Made by a program: the position numbers and the translations under genes. A model generated the notes under the pieces. The model was not told the DNA's origin. It saw only the letters and a program-made list of their open reading frames with translations, and did not search any database. Positions 1-9,107 of a stretch of 64,000 nucleotides of DNA are shown piece by piece (the first letter of the stretch is position 1; each line of letters opens with the position of its first letter). This DNA is from Bacteroidales bacterium (lineage in GTDB: Bacteria; Bacteroidota; Bacteroidia; Bacteroidales; Muribaculaceae): positions 1 through 64,000 of the forward strand of contig QAMW01000048.1 in assembly GCA_003150235.1 (NCBI GenBank), given 5' to 3'.

Positions 1-179
1 CCGAGTTCTTCAAATTTATTGCCTAATTTTGCACTTGCAGGTAGAATCTGCGAAGTCGCGGGTGACTGTCCACGCATTTAGGCGTATCACCGGCGCAATT
101 CCGACGTGCAGGGGATGAAATTTTTCTGCAGGTGGCACGACATGCGTAATAAATTTACCGGAATCCCGCGTTATTTGCT

Positions 180-187
180 TATTTTTG
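180..187 (+). promoter_or_regulatory. Bacteroidetes -7 box for the beta-lactamase operon
   Basis: TATTTTTG matches the Bacteroidetes sigma -7 consensus TAnnTTTG and lies 25 bases before the start codon. No convincing -33 TTTG is visible at the usual 19-21 base spacing. Two further consensus-like boxes lie near the left edge, TAATTTTG at 24-31 (plus strand) and its counterpart CAAATTTA at 11-18 (minus strand), so 1-179 may be a divergent promoter region. Confidence 0.55.
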
Positions 188-212
188 CAATCTAAACATA
201 AAAAGAACAAAA

Positions 213-1103
213 ATGATGATACGCTATAATACATTGTTGATATCTATTCTCTCGTTTTGTTGCTTCTCTCTTCATGCCGAGAAAAGCATGGAACAGCAAA
301 TCAGCGAATACATCGACGGAAAAGACGCGCGCATAGGCGTGGCTGTAATAGTTGACGGTGCCGACACCATCGCCGTCAACGGGACAAAGGATTTCCCCAT
401 GTTAAGTGTCTACAAGTTTCCGCAGGCAATCACCGTAGCCGACTATTGCACGCGCAACGCTATAGAGTTGAGCGACATTATAGACATACTCCCGTCGGAA
501 CTATCGGAAAACACATGGAGCCCGCTCCGGGACAAGTACGGGGTGACACGACTGCGCCTGCCGGTTAACGAGCTGCTTGCCTACACGCTTCAGCAAAGCG
601 ACAATAATGCCTGCGACATACTTTTCCGTCTTGCCGGAGGGCCACTTGCCGCCGACAGCCTGATGAAGTCCATGGGATATCCTGACATCAACGTAGCCTC
701 GACGGAAGATGAGATGCACCGCGACACAGACCTCTGCTACCTGAACCACTCTACACCGCTTGAGATGTCACGGCTTGTCGACCGCTTTTATCGCGACCTC
801 AGCCACTCTTCACCCGAATGTGCTGAAATCGCGCGATTGATGGAGTCATGCTCTACAGGCGCCGACCGCCTCGCGAAACCGCTCGCAGGTCGCGGCGTGA
901 CAATCGGGCATAAGACCGGCACGGGCGACAGGAACTCCCAAGGAAGGATAATCGGCGTAAACGATGTGGGATACATAAAGATACCCGGCGGGAGGTCCTA
1001 CTCAATCTCCGTTTTCATTGCCGACTCCGCCTACGACATTGCCGGGACTTCGGCGATAATTGCTGACATTTCCGAGATTGTATTTTCTTGCCTAACCGAA
1101 TAA
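213..1103 (+). CDS. Class A beta-lactamase (A2/Bacteroides-type)
   Basis: Periplasmic serine beta-lactamase that hydrolyses beta-lactam antibiotics. The 296-residue protein starts with a signal peptide (cleavage near residue 22, after SLHA). It carries all class A motifs: S65-x-x-K68 in SVYK, the SDN loop at 129-131, and KTG at 234-236. The omega-loop glutamate is probably in STEDEMH near residue 167; this arrangement resembles the A2 subclass (CblA, CepA, CfxA, PER) rather than TEM-like enzymes, which is family knowledge, not a measured alignment. Two adjacent ATGs exist and the first is used here. The next gene starts 16 bases downstream on the same strand, so the two are probably co-transcribed. 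Spectrum (penicillinase, cephalosporinase or extended) cannot be read from the sequence. Confidence 0.9.
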   Translation: MMIRYNTLLISILSFCCFSLHAEKSMEQQISEYIDGKDARIGVAVIVDGADTIAVNGTKDFPMLSVYKFPQAITVADYCTRNAIELSDIIDILPSELSENTWSPLRDKYGVTRLRLPVNELLAYTLQQSDNNACDILFRLAGGPLAADSLMKSMGYPDINVASTEDEMHRDTDLCYLNHSTPLEMSRLVDRFYRDLSHSSPECAEIARLMESCSTGADRLAKPLAGRGVTIGHKTGTGDRNSQGRIIGVNDVGYIKIPGGRSYSISVFIADSAYDIAGTSAIIADISEIVFSCLTE

Positions 1104-1119
1104 CCCAATAGCATTGAGC

Positions 1120-2520
1120 ATGAAAAAAATATTGTTTTTACATGGACTTAACTGGAGCGGAAGCTGCCCGATTGCGCGCGCACTCCAGACGGAGCTTGCG
1201 GACATCGCTGAAGTCGTGTCGCCCGACCTTCCCGTTGACCCCGAAGAAGCGATTGCCACGATACTCGACATTTGTGACCGCTGGCAGCCCGACCTCCTCG
1301 TCGGGAGCAGTTACGGTGCTTTTCTCGGTCAGCAGATTGTAAAAATAGCTGGCTGTCCGGCGCTTCTGTGCAGCCCCATGTTCCGCATGGCGGATTTCCT
1401 TGAATCGCGATTGGGTGTCCATGATTTTAAATCGCCGCGCGCCGACGGGGTCACATGCTACTGTGTCACGGCTGAACTTGTAGCCAAGTTTCGCGAGATG
1501 GAGAAGCATCAGTTTGATTGCTATGACAAATTTTACTTCGACCGCGTGTGGGGATTTTACGGGTCACGCGACACGATTGCAGATACCCGCGATAAGTTCA
1601 GCTCGCTTTACTCTACCGTTATTGAGTATGACGGTGAACACACAATGTCGCCTGACAATGTAAAAACCGTATTGGTACCTGCCGTATTGAAAATCACAGA
1701 GACGTTTCCCCGTCGCGAAGCAAGATATTTCCGGCATTTCAAGGGCAACTACTACCGGCTCGTGTGTCATGGACGCGACAGCGAGACTCTTGACCGTCTC
1801 GTGACCTACCGTGCCCTATACGGTGGCTACGGTTTCTGGGTGCGACCCGAGCGCATGTTTTTCGAACGTATCACCCGTGATGGAAAAGAGTTTCCGCGTT
1901 TCGCAGAATCGCAGCATCTGGCGTCGGCGGGTGTTCCGTCTCAAAAATTCGCCATATTTGCCTCAGGCAATGGCTCCAACGCCGAAAACATAATCCGCTT
2001 TTTCCGCGACCACGAATGTGATGCCGAGGTAGCGTTGGTGGTATCCAACCGCCGGTCGGCAAAAGTGCTGGAGCGCGCCGCCGAGCTTAACGTGCCGTCG
2101 GCGGTCATGACACGCGACGAGCTCAACGACCCCGACAAAGTATTGCCCGTCATGGAAAGATATGGCATAACTGCCATCGTGCTTGCAGGATTTCTTCTCC
2201 CCGTACCGGAATTTCTAATACGCCGATATCCCGACCGCATAATCAATATCCACCCGGCACTATTGCCCCGCTTCGGGGGCAAAGGAATGTACGGGATGCA
2301 TGTGCATGAAGCGGTTGTAGCAGCCGGAGAGAAAGAGACCGGCATTACAATCCACTATGTCAACGAGCGATACGATGAAGGGAAGATAATCTGCCAGGCA
2401 AAAATCCATATCGCCCCCGGCTGCACCCCTGAAGAAGTAGCCGAGATGGTTCACATGCTCGAATACCGCCATTACCCGCGGGTAATCATGGAGACCTTTG
2501 TGCATGCAGCTGCTGAATGA
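1120..2520 (+). CDS. Alpha/beta hydrolase - DUF1653 - PurN-like formyltransferase fusion
   Basis: Three domains in one 466-residue cytoplasmic protein. Residues 1-190 look like a small YqiA-like alpha/beta hydrolase: FLHG near the N terminus, nucleophile Ser64 in GSSYG, candidate Asp151 and His174. Residues 203-262 match DUF1653 (RHFKGNYYRL ... YGFWVRPERMF). Residues 276-466 are a phosphoribosylglycinamide formyltransferase (GART, purine step 3): SGNGSN at 282-287, catalytic Asn376 and His378 in NIHPALLP, and Asp419 in YDEGKII. The ATG at 1120 is preferred over an in-frame TTG six bases earlier. PurN is normally about 190-210 residues and free-standing, so this is a clear fusion. No internal stop separates the domains. 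Whether this is the cell's only PurN cannot be told here. Confidence 0.85.
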   Translation: MKKILFLHGLNWSGSCPIARALQTELADIAEVVSPDLPVDPEEAIATILDICDRWQPDLLVGSSYGAFLGQQIVKIAGCPALLCSPMFRMADFLESRLGVHDFKSPRADGVTCYCVTAELVAKFREMEKHQFDCYDKFYFDRVWGFYGSRDTIADTRDKFSSLYSTVIEYDGEHTMSPDNVKTVLVPAVLKITETFPRREARYFRHFKGNYYRLVCHGRDSETLDRLVTYRALYGGYGFWVRPERMFFERITRDGKEFPRFAESQHLASAGVPSQKFAIFASGNGSNAENIIRFFRDHECDAEVALVVSNRRSAKVLERAAELNVPSAVMTRDELNDPDKVLPVMERYGITAIVLAGFLLPVPEFLIRRYPDRIINIHPALLPRFGGKGMYGMHVHEAVVAAGEKETGITIHYVNERYDEGKIICQAKIHIAPGCTPEEVAEMVHMLEYRHYPRVIMETFVHAAAE

Positions 2521-2594
2521 CATCACGTGGAATTGACTTCATTTACCCAATTCTTTGCAAAAACATGCTCATTCTGCTAAATCATTTGAAAATA

Positions 2595-2626
2595 TTTGCA
2601 TATAAATATTAAAACAGTTAAATTTG
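2595..2626 (+). promoter_or_regulatory. Orphan consensus promoter, possible small-RNA start
   Basis: TTTG at 2595-2598 and TAAATTTG at 2619-2626 are separated by exactly 20 bases, a full Bacteroidetes -33/-7 promoter. It points rightward into 2630-2800, which holds no convincing gene and ends in a 12-bp perfect hairpin. It could drive a small RNA of roughly 160-190 bases facing the 3' end of the galactan locus. Confidence 0.45.
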
Positions 2627-2768
2627 CACAGATTCAAATCTCACATAAACACATTTTACCCCAAGCCTTCCTCGCCCTCAGCGGGGAATTGCTTTATCCC
2701 CCATCCCACTCAACTGCCTCCCTCTCATGCCGATAATGTTACCTAGGACCTTATGGGTATTCTTGAAA

Positions 2769-2799
2769 ATCGGGAAAATCCTGTTTAGATTTTCCCGAT
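2769..2799. terminator. Perfect hairpin between convergent operons
   Basis: ATCGGGAAAATC (2769-2780) and GATTTTCCCGAT (2788-2799) form a 12-bp perfect stem with a 7-base loop. It sits 40 bases past the stop of the minus-strand GH2 gene and downstream of the plus-strand purN fusion, so it may work as a bidirectional terminator. A true U-tract is absent on the immediate 3' side; on the plus strand a T6 run occurs about 20 bases later. Confidence 0.55.
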
Positions 2800-2838
2800 G
2801 GAAAGCAACCTTAACAATCTTTTTTACCTTAACAGTTG

Positions 2839-5268
2839 CTATTTTACCTGTAAAGATAAAGTTGCCGGTTTGACTCCTTTTGCAGAAGCGGTAAACTTTA
2901 TCTCACCTTCTTTATCTGCACTTCTGACAATTGCTGTGGCAGCTCCGCTGAACAAGTTCATTTTCGGATTCTGAAATGGCATGAGTGAAGTAGGATCTCC
3001 ATTAGCTGTCGCTTCAAATGTCCCGGCACCAGATACTGAAAAGTTGACTGTTCGGTTATCCGTAGGAATGATATTGCCATCCTTATCAGCGACTTGAACA
3101 GTTATATATGCAAGATCTTCACCATCTGCAACGAGGCTTTTTCTGTTGGATGTCAGAACCAAATGATATGGTTTACCTGCTGTCCGTAAGAATTTTTCAG
3201 CAGTCTTATTTCCGACAGCATCATAAGCCACAACCTTCACTTCTCCCGGTTCATACTTTGTCTCGTTCCACATAAGACGGTATCTGGTTTGTAAGGTTGA
3301 ATCATTCTTCTCTCTAATGCCTTGACTTTTGCCATTGATAAACAATTCTGCTTTAGGATATGAAGTATAAACAAATATGGGAGTAACTTGTCCTTCTCGC
3401 CCTTTCCAATTCCAATGCGGAAGAATATGGAGGGTAGCATCGTCAGTATTCCATACAGAACGATAAAGATAATATCTGTCCTTAGGCAGAGATGCCAAAT
3501 CAACGATACCGAATACTGAACTATGACTTGGCCACGCATCAGTATCGTATGGCGACGGTTCACCGAGATAGTCAAATCCTGTCCATACGAACTGACCGAG
3601 TACCCACGGCTGTTCATCCATATAAAAATCTATGTCGGGCGTATTTGACCAATCACACGTCTCGTTATCATAGCTCGAAGACTGATGGTCGGGATGGAGC
3701 ACAGAATTATGTTCTTTTTCAAACGAAACAGGGAAATGATACACTCCCCTTGAAGATACAGTCGAAGCGGTCTCGGAACCCAGAATCATCTTTTGAGGAA
3801 GCATCTCAAATGCCTTATTGTAATACTGTGGTTTATAATTGAATCCCGGAATATCCAGAGATGCTGCAAAACCATTGTCCAACACCGCCCCAATCTGGTC
3901 CATTCCACAGGTGACAGGCCGTGTTGCATCAAGTTTTTTTACCAAATCCTGAAGCATGGTAAGTTCGGAGACTCCATCCGGACCCCATTGGCTTGGGACT
4001 TCGTTACCGATTGACCACATCACCACAGACGGATTGTTTCGGTAATGCTTTACCATATTAGTCACGTCGTCAGTAGCCCATTCATTGAAGAAAGCTCCAT
4101 AACCGTTAGGCGATTTCGGCCGGAAACTCCAATCATCAAACGGTTCAACCATAAGCATCATGCCGAGTTCATCACACAACTCCACCAGTTCCGGAGCAGG
4201 CATATTGTGGGAAGTTCTTATAGCATTTGCTCCCATATCCTTCATAAGTTCTACCTGATGACGCAATGCGGACTTGTTTACAGCAGCTCCAAGCGGACCG
4301 AGGTCATGATGATTGCAGACTCCCTTGAATTTGGTCGCTTTCCCGTTCAGGAAGAAACCTTGTTCCGGGATATATTCAAGTTTGCGGATACCGAAACGGG
4401 TGTCATAGCAATCAACAATCTTACCGTTTTTCTCAATCTTCGTTCTGGCGGTATAAAGACGTGGATTTTCGGGACTCCATAACTCAGGTTGTGAAATCAG
4501 GAAATTTTGAAAATGATTCTGACCTTGTGCTATGAAGGGGGCATTGTTGGTTGCCACAATCTTTCCATCAGGAGAAAGGATTTCAGTTGTGACACCAAGT
4601 TTATCGCCTTTTTTAGTTCCCGCAATCTCTATTTCCATCTTTACCGAGGCTTTCTCCGATGAAACATAAGGCGTAGTAACGTAGGTTCCCCAAGTAGGAA
4701 TATGCACTTTATCCGTGTTGACAACATGGACATTCCTATACAGACCTGCTCCCGGATACCAACGGGATGCCCGTTCAAAGTTTTCCAGTTCAACAATCAT
4801 GTTGTTATCACCGGGTATGACAGCATCTGTCACATCCACATAAAACGAATTGTATCCGTAAGGCCAGTAAGCCACCTCTTTTCCATTGACTATGACATAG
4901 GCATTGCTCATGGCTCCGTCAAATATGATGGTAATATTGCGGTTAGCTGTATCCGGTACTTCAAAAACTGTACGATAAGTTCCCTGTCCGATGAAAGGGA
5001 GACCTCCGGTTCTGCCTGTTTTCTCAGTTTTTTCGGTTTCTCCATTCTGCTCTACAGCGACAGTCTGAAGATCATTCGCTCGGTCAAACGGGCCATAAAT
5101 AGCCCAGTCATGCGGAACTCTGACCTTCTCCCACGATGTCGTGGCATCTGGTCTTCCTTTGGTAAACTCCCACCCCTCTTTGAGGGTTGTCACTGTCCTT
5201 TCAGCATGGAGATTTACAGTAATGGCTCCCGAAAGAGCCATTACCACGAATAACGAGTATCTGTTCAT
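2839..5268 (-). CDS. GH2 beta-galactosidase, secreted, galactan locus
   Basis: Exo-acting glycoside hydrolase, probably a periplasmic beta-galactosidase that trims galacto-oligosaccharides. The 809-residue protein starts at 5268, four bases after the upstream GH53 stop; a longer frame to 5355 lies inside GH53. A signal peptide ends near residue 22 (VNLHA). Order: GH2 sugar-binding domain (about 35-165), Ig-like domain (about 170-270), TIM barrel (about 275-560), then DUF4982-like and Ig-like (BIG) C-terminal domains. The acid/base Glu lies in IGNEVPSQ near 423 and the nucleophile Glu in GSETAST near 499. Last gene of the SusC/D operon. The layout resembles the B. thetaiotaomicron beta-1,4-galactan locus, where GH2 and GH53 act together, so a galactan substrate is inferred. 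Confidence 0.9.
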   Translation of the reverse strand: MNRYSLFVVMALSGAITVNLHAERTVTTLKEGWEFTKGRPDATTSWEKVRVPHDWAIYGPFDRANDLQTVAVEQNGETEKTEKTGRTGGLPFIGQGTYRTVFEVPDTANRNITIIFDGAMSNAYVIVNGKEVAYWPYGYNSFYVDVTDAVIPGDNNMIVELENFERASRWYPGAGLYRNVHVVNTDKVHIPTWGTYVTTPYVSSEKASVKMEIEIAGTKKGDKLGVTTEILSPDGKIVATNNAPFIAQGQNHFQNFLISQPELWSPENPRLYTARTKIEKNGKIVDCYDTRFGIRKLEYIPEQGFFLNGKATKFKGVCNHHDLGPLGAAVNKSALRHQVELMKDMGANAIRTSHNMPAPELVELCDELGMMLMVEPFDDWSFRPKSPNGYGAFFNEWATDDVTNMVKHYRNNPSVVMWSIGNEVPSQWGPDGVSELTMLQDLVKKLDATRPVTCGMDQIGAVLDNGFAASLDIPGFNYKPQYYNKAFEMLPQKMILGSETASTVSSRGVYHFPVSFEKEHNSVLHPDHQSSSYDNETCDWSNTPDIDFYMDEQPWVLGQFVWTGFDYLGEPSPYDTDAWPSHSSVFGIVDLASLPKDRYYLYRSVWNTDDATLHILPHWNWKGREGQVTPIFVYTSYPKAELFINGKSQGIREKNDSTLQTRYRLMWNETKYEPGEVKVVAYDAVGNKTAEKFLRTAGKPYHLVLTSNRKSLVADGEDLAYITVQVADKDGNIIPTDNRTVNFSVSGAGTFEATANGDPTSLMPFQNPKMNLFSGAATAIVRSADKEGEIKFTASAKGVKPATLSLQVK

Positions 5269-5272
5269 ATCA

Positions 5273-6292
5273 TTACTTAGTCTTAAACGCATCCAATGCC
5301 ACAGTCGGAGCGTCATTGTCAAAACATCCAAGATTATAACCATCATTATAGCCATTCGGTGCCTGGGGTTCCCAATAGAATATACCTTCCACTTCTGCGC
5401 CCATCATTTTAGTGATTAACTGCTTGCAAAGCTCACCTTGGTCATAAGGCATGCCAATTTCACAAACCATCACTGGCTTATGGTATTTCTGCCTCAGATG
5501 ATTAATATTTGCTATGCAATCATCGGCTACTTTCGTCCAACCGCCGGTCTCGCCCTGCTGTTCTGCCCAATAGGGATAGATTGACATGCCAATCATGTCA
5601 TATTTGCCTCCATTGTTTTCAAGAATGTCAAACATTCTGTCATACGCCCACTGATGATTTCCGCCATCAAGATGGACGATAACCTTAGCCTCGGGAAACA
5701 CGGATTTGACAGCATCATAACCTGCATTGTTAAGCCTCGTAAGTTGACCGGGATTATCGACCGAGCCGACCGGGAGCATCATTCCGGGAGTCGTTTCGTT
5801 GCCGACTTGCACCCATTCAGGTGTCACGCCAACATTTTTCAAGGCATTGAGAGTTTCAGTGACATGATTTCCAACTGCTGTGGTAAGCTCATCAAAAGAG
5901 AGATTTTTCCAAGCCTCCGGCATTTCCTGATGGCCCGGGTCGGCCCAAGTATCAGAAAAATGAAAGTCTATCATGGTTCTGAGCCCGAGATTCTCGGCAC
6001 GACGTGCCTTGAGTACGACATCATCTATATTATTCCAGCCATCTTTGGGATTGACCCATACACGAAGTCTTATTGAATTGACTCCACAATGGTCACGGAG
6101 AAGTTGCATACACTCCATTTCCTGACGGTTATCGCCGGGAGTGTAGAATTTGCGTCCCTCCGATTCCATCTGCGTAATCCAGCTTACATCCGCGCCACGT
6201 GCAAAGCCGGGTGCATTGCCGTCGGCACGGAGAGCCGGGACTGCCGTTGTCACCAATAGAGCAACGGCAGCCACAGTCCGCGTTAACATCAT
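5273..6292 (-). CDS. GH53 endo-beta-1,4-galactanase, soluble
   Basis: Cleaves internal beta-1,4-galactosidic bonds of galactan. The chosen start (6292, 339 residues) is the first of two adjacent ATGs and lies 4 bases after the upstream stop, matching the 4-base gap to the next gene; a start at 6310 would overlap the upstream gene. A plain signal peptide (AVPALRA, cleavage near residue 23) lacks a lipobox, so the enzyme is probably periplasmic or secreted. GH53 signatures: GADVSW near 33, RLRVWVNP near 75-82, acid/base Glu166 in VQVGNETT, nucleophile Glu278 in VCEIG. Paralogue of the adjacent lipoprotein GH53, suggesting tandem duplication followed by relocation of one copy. Confidence 0.92.
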   Translation of the reverse strand: MMLTRTVAAVALLVTTAVPALRADGNAPGFARGADVSWITQMESEGRKFYTPGDNRQEMECMQLLRDHCGVNSIRLRVWVNPKDGWNNIDDVVLKARRAENLGLRTMIDFHFSDTWADPGHQEMPEAWKNLSFDELTTAVGNHVTETLNALKNVGVTPEWVQVGNETTPGMMLPVGSVDNPGQLTRLNNAGYDAVKSVFPEAKVIVHLDGGNHQWAYDRMFDILENNGGKYDMIGMSIYPYWAEQQGETGGWTKVADDCIANINHLRQKYHKPVMVCEIGMPYDQGELCKQLITKMMGAEVEGIFYWEPQAPNGYNDGYNLGCFDNDAPTVALDAFKTK

Positions 6293-6296
6293 ATAC

Positions 6297-7370
6297 TTAA
6301 TCTTTGACAAATGGATTTAATGCAGCGGTAGGAGCGCCATTTTGGTCAAAACATCCTTTTGTGTAGCCTCTCTCGGAAGGTGCTTCCGGCTCCCACCAAA
6401 AGATTCCTTTGAGTCCGGCGTTCTGTCCGTCGGTCATCAACTGCGACATTATCTGCTCTGCGATTTCAGGCTTCGAATAATCAAATCCAACCTCACACAG
6501 CATCACCGGTTTGCCAAATTCGTTCTGAACCTTGGGTACATTGGTTATACAGTCGTTGACATCCTTTTGCCAAGTTGCCTCGTCGGGATATAGCGACATG
6601 CCAATCATGTCATACTCCGCCCCGTCAACCTTGAGCTTGCCGAACAAGCGGGAATACAGATTATACTCATTGCCGCAGTCACAGTGTACTATCACGGTTG
6701 CGTTAGGGAACACTGCCTTCACTGCACGGCTTCCGGCTGTCACCATACGGCTGAAGTTGTCTTCGTTGTCGTAAGAACCGAGCGGCCACATCATGCCGGT
6801 GCGCGTCTCGTTACCGATCTGCACCCATTCCGGCTCGATGTCATAGCGTTTTAATGCTGTCATCATGTCGTTAACATGATCGGTCATCGCGGCAAGGGTC
6901 TCGTCAAGGGTCATGCCCTCCCAGGCTGAGGGGATACCCTGTTTGCCGGGGTCTGCCCAGGTGTCGGAGAAATGGAAATCAATCATTACGCGCAGTCCCA
7001 AATCATGAGCGCGGCGCGCCTTGATCACTGCATCGTCGACGGAACACCATCCGTTGATTTCAGCATCACGCTCCGGATTAACAAACACTCTAAGGCGTAT
7101 GGAGTTTACTCCACAATCGTCGCGAAGCAGTTCCATCAGTTCCTTTGCCGTTCCTTGCTGATTTTGGAAAGTGTATCCGGCATTTTCCAGCTCGGTAACC
7201 CAGCTGACATCGGCACCCTTGGCAAACGAGCCGAGTTGCGCTACAGGGACATCCTGAGTGTCGGCATTGTCCTCGGGCCACACTGTCTTGGGACTGTCCT
7301 CGGTACATGAACACATGGACAAAGCCAGCGCCCCGAGAACCATAAATCTGAATATTTCTGATGTTTTCAT
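6297..7370 (-). CDS. GH53 endo-beta-1,4-galactanase, lipoprotein
   Basis: Second GH53 enzyme, 357 residues. Its N terminus is a lipoprotein signal ending in LALSMCSC (Cys20 or Cys22), followed by acidic residues (CTEDS) of the kind that favour surface exposure in Bacteroidetes. GH53 motifs are intact: GADVSW at 52-57, RLRVFVNP at 92-99, acid/base Glu188 in QIGNETRTG, nucleophile Glu293 in LCEVGFDYS. The start at 7370 (MKTSEIF) is preferred because the lipoprotein signal begins there; the upstream gene ends 13 bases earlier. Likely the outer-surface endo-galactanase that makes oligosaccharides for SusC/D import, with the soluble GH53 and GH2 finishing in the periplasm (inference). Confidence 0.9.
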   Translation of the reverse strand: MKTSEIFRFMVLGALALSMCSCTEDSPKTVWPEDNADTQDVPVAQLGSFAKGADVSWVTELENAGYTFQNQQGTAKELMELLRDDCGVNSIRLRVFVNPERDAEINGWCSVDDAVIKARRAHDLGLRVMIDFHFSDTWADPGKQGIPSAWEGMTLDETLAAMTDHVNDMMTALKRYDIEPEWVQIGNETRTGMMWPLGSYDNEDNFSRMVTAGSRAVKAVFPNATVIVHCDCGNEYNLYSRLFGKLKVDGAEYDMIGMSLYPDEATWQKDVNDCITNVPKVQNEFGKPVMLCEVGFDYSKPEIAEQIMSQLMTDGQNAGLKGIFWWEPEAPSERGYTKGCFDQNGAPTAALNPFVKD

Positions 7371-7383
7371 TATTGTCGTAGGA

Positions 7384-9087
7384 TTATTTCTGCGTGTAGG
7401 AATAAGTTGCATTGTAAATATCTACGGTGAGAACGATTGTCGAACCGATTTCAAAATCATTGTCGCCTGTAAAACCGTCATGATTATAGCAGAGCTCGCC
7501 GTTATTGCCGTTGCCACCGTAGAAGAGGTTCCAGTCACCGTTGAACACAATCTTGACACCCCACGGTGTCTCGGCAGTCTTCGTGAACTCGTAGGTGTAG
7601 ACTCCAGATGCTTCGCCGGGGGTCATTTCATGTAGATTCCAGTCATCGTTCATACCGGTGACACTCACACTTTCAAGTTTCACAAGCTTGTAGTAGAGCG
7701 AGCCCAATGATATGTCAAAGATATAATCACCTGCCTCGGGAGCCGTGATGTTGTTCTCGCCTTGGAACACCAATGAGCCTTCGTAGGCGGTACCACCATC
7801 GACCATTTTGTAGACATCGCCCCAGTTGTCGACTTCAATTCCGACCTGATAGCCCCATTGTGAGTCAACGTAATGGCAGCCGCCATACGACTTGGTATCC
7901 TCGTTATAAAGACGGAGGTAGTCATTGAAGCCCCAAGGGTCAACGATGCCAAGGAGATATACCTGCTGTGCCACTTCCTCGACGGGGGCACTCTCTCCGA
8001 CTGCCAATGTCCAGTGCTTAGGATCAGCCAGTGAGAGTAGAACTGTAGTTTCCCCTGCGGTATCCACGTCAAAACTTACGGTAGAAGCCGTCGAGCCGAA
8101 TGTCAGGGCATCGGAAGTGCCTCCAAATCCAACGGGTATGTCGGTGGAAGCGGGCGCGCCATCGCCTCCCTCGCTGTTATACTGATTTCCGAGACCGCTG
8201 ATGTTCACGTTATAAGTCTTTGCGTCGGCATTAAATGTGTAGCTCCATACATTGTTTCGTCGATCATACTCCATAGTTCCATCAAGGTCACCGCTGATAG
8301 TGAGCGACGGTATGAGCAGAGCGGTCCACTCGTTAGCGGGGATATCTACCACGGTATAGTAACATCCGGCAGGTTCAGGGAACCAGTTGTTCCAGATATC
8401 ACACTTCGCCGAACTTCCGAGTACAAAAGCTTTGCCCGGATCGGCGGCGGTTCCCCAAATTACACCTGAAGGATCTCGGAAATACCAGTTTTCCCACGAG
8501 GAGGCATTGAAGAATCCGGCATATACATCGGCTCTGTCAGTAAGCGCGAGTGTGCGACCTGTATCGCCCATATTACTGTCAAGAATGGTACCGATTGTAA
8601 GATCGATTTTATAAGTAGTAAGACGGAATGTGATGACATTGCTATAACGCGGCGGCACATTAACGCCGAGCACACTCTTGAGACGCATGAACACGGTTGA
8701 GGTCGAGCCGCTCTCCATGCCGGCGCGAAGGGCTGCCGAGTTAAGTTCGGAGGTGGTGAACTGGCGGCTTGTCACTCCGCTTCCGAGAGTTTCCTCAAAA
8801 GCTGTAGAGAAATTTTCATCGACCGACATCTGGAGAGTGTTGGTGAGGGCATTCAGCGGGGCAGCAACCTCGGGGTCAGACAGAGAAATCTGACCGTTGT
8901 CGCCCCAATATACCGTCAGTGCCAGCATGTCAAGCCGATTTTCGTCAAGGACGATATCACCCGCACTGGTAGCTATGTCGGTGTCGGGTATCTGGCTGAC
9001 GAATATCTGATCGCCGTCATTATCGCAAGCTGTCAGCATAACCGACAAGGCGAGCGATGCGAGGCATTGTTTCGTTATCTTGTTCAT
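7384..9087 (-). CDS. SusE-like surface glycan-binding lipoprotein
   Basis: Predicted surface glycan-binding protein of the galactan locus, 567 residues. Signal peptide II with lipobox LTAC, lipidated Cys21 followed by DNDGD. The N-terminal region (about 25-150) resembles the SusE domain (Ig-like, repeated VYWGDNGQI / NAL pattern). The rest is beta-rich and ends in SusE/SusF-type carbohydrate-binding repeats with many Trp and Gly residues. It holds the position between SusD and the endo-acting enzyme that surface glycan-binding proteins usually take. Start at 9087 (MNKITKQ) chosen because the signal peptide begins there, 20 bases after the SusD stop. Binding specificity for galactan is inferred from context only. 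Confidence 0.8.
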   Translation of the reverse strand: MNKITKQCLASLALSVMLTACDNDGDQIFVSQIPDTDIATSAGDIVLDENRLDMLALTVYWGDNGQISLSDPEVAAPLNALTNTLQMSVDENFSTAFEETLGSGVTSRQFTTSELNSAALRAGMESGSTSTVFMRLKSVLGVNVPPRYSNVITFRLTTYKIDLTIGTILDSNMGDTGRTLALTDRADVYAGFFNASSWENWYFRDPSGVIWGTAADPGKAFVLGSSAKCDIWNNWFPEPAGCYYTVVDIPANEWTALLIPSLTISGDLDGTMEYDRRNNVWSYTFNADAKTYNVNISGLGNQYNSEGGDGAPASTDIPVGFGGTSDALTFGSTASTVSFDVDTAGETTVLLSLADPKHWTLAVGESAPVEEVAQQVYLLGIVDPWGFNDYLRLYNEDTKSYGGCHYVDSQWGYQVGIEVDNWGDVYKMVDGGTAYEGSLVFQGENNITAPEAGDYIFDISLGSLYYKLVKLESVSVTGMNDDWNLHEMTPGEASGVYTYEFTKTAETPWGVKIVFNGDWNLFYGGNGNNGELCYNHDGFTGDNDFEIGSTIVLTVDIYNATYSYTQK

Positions 9088-9107
9088 TGTTTGCGGTATT
9101 AGGATTC

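Noticed and set aside
3492..4482. Plus-strand open frames opposite the GH2 gene
   Set aside because: They lie antisense to an intact, well-recognised enzyme and carry no domain signals.
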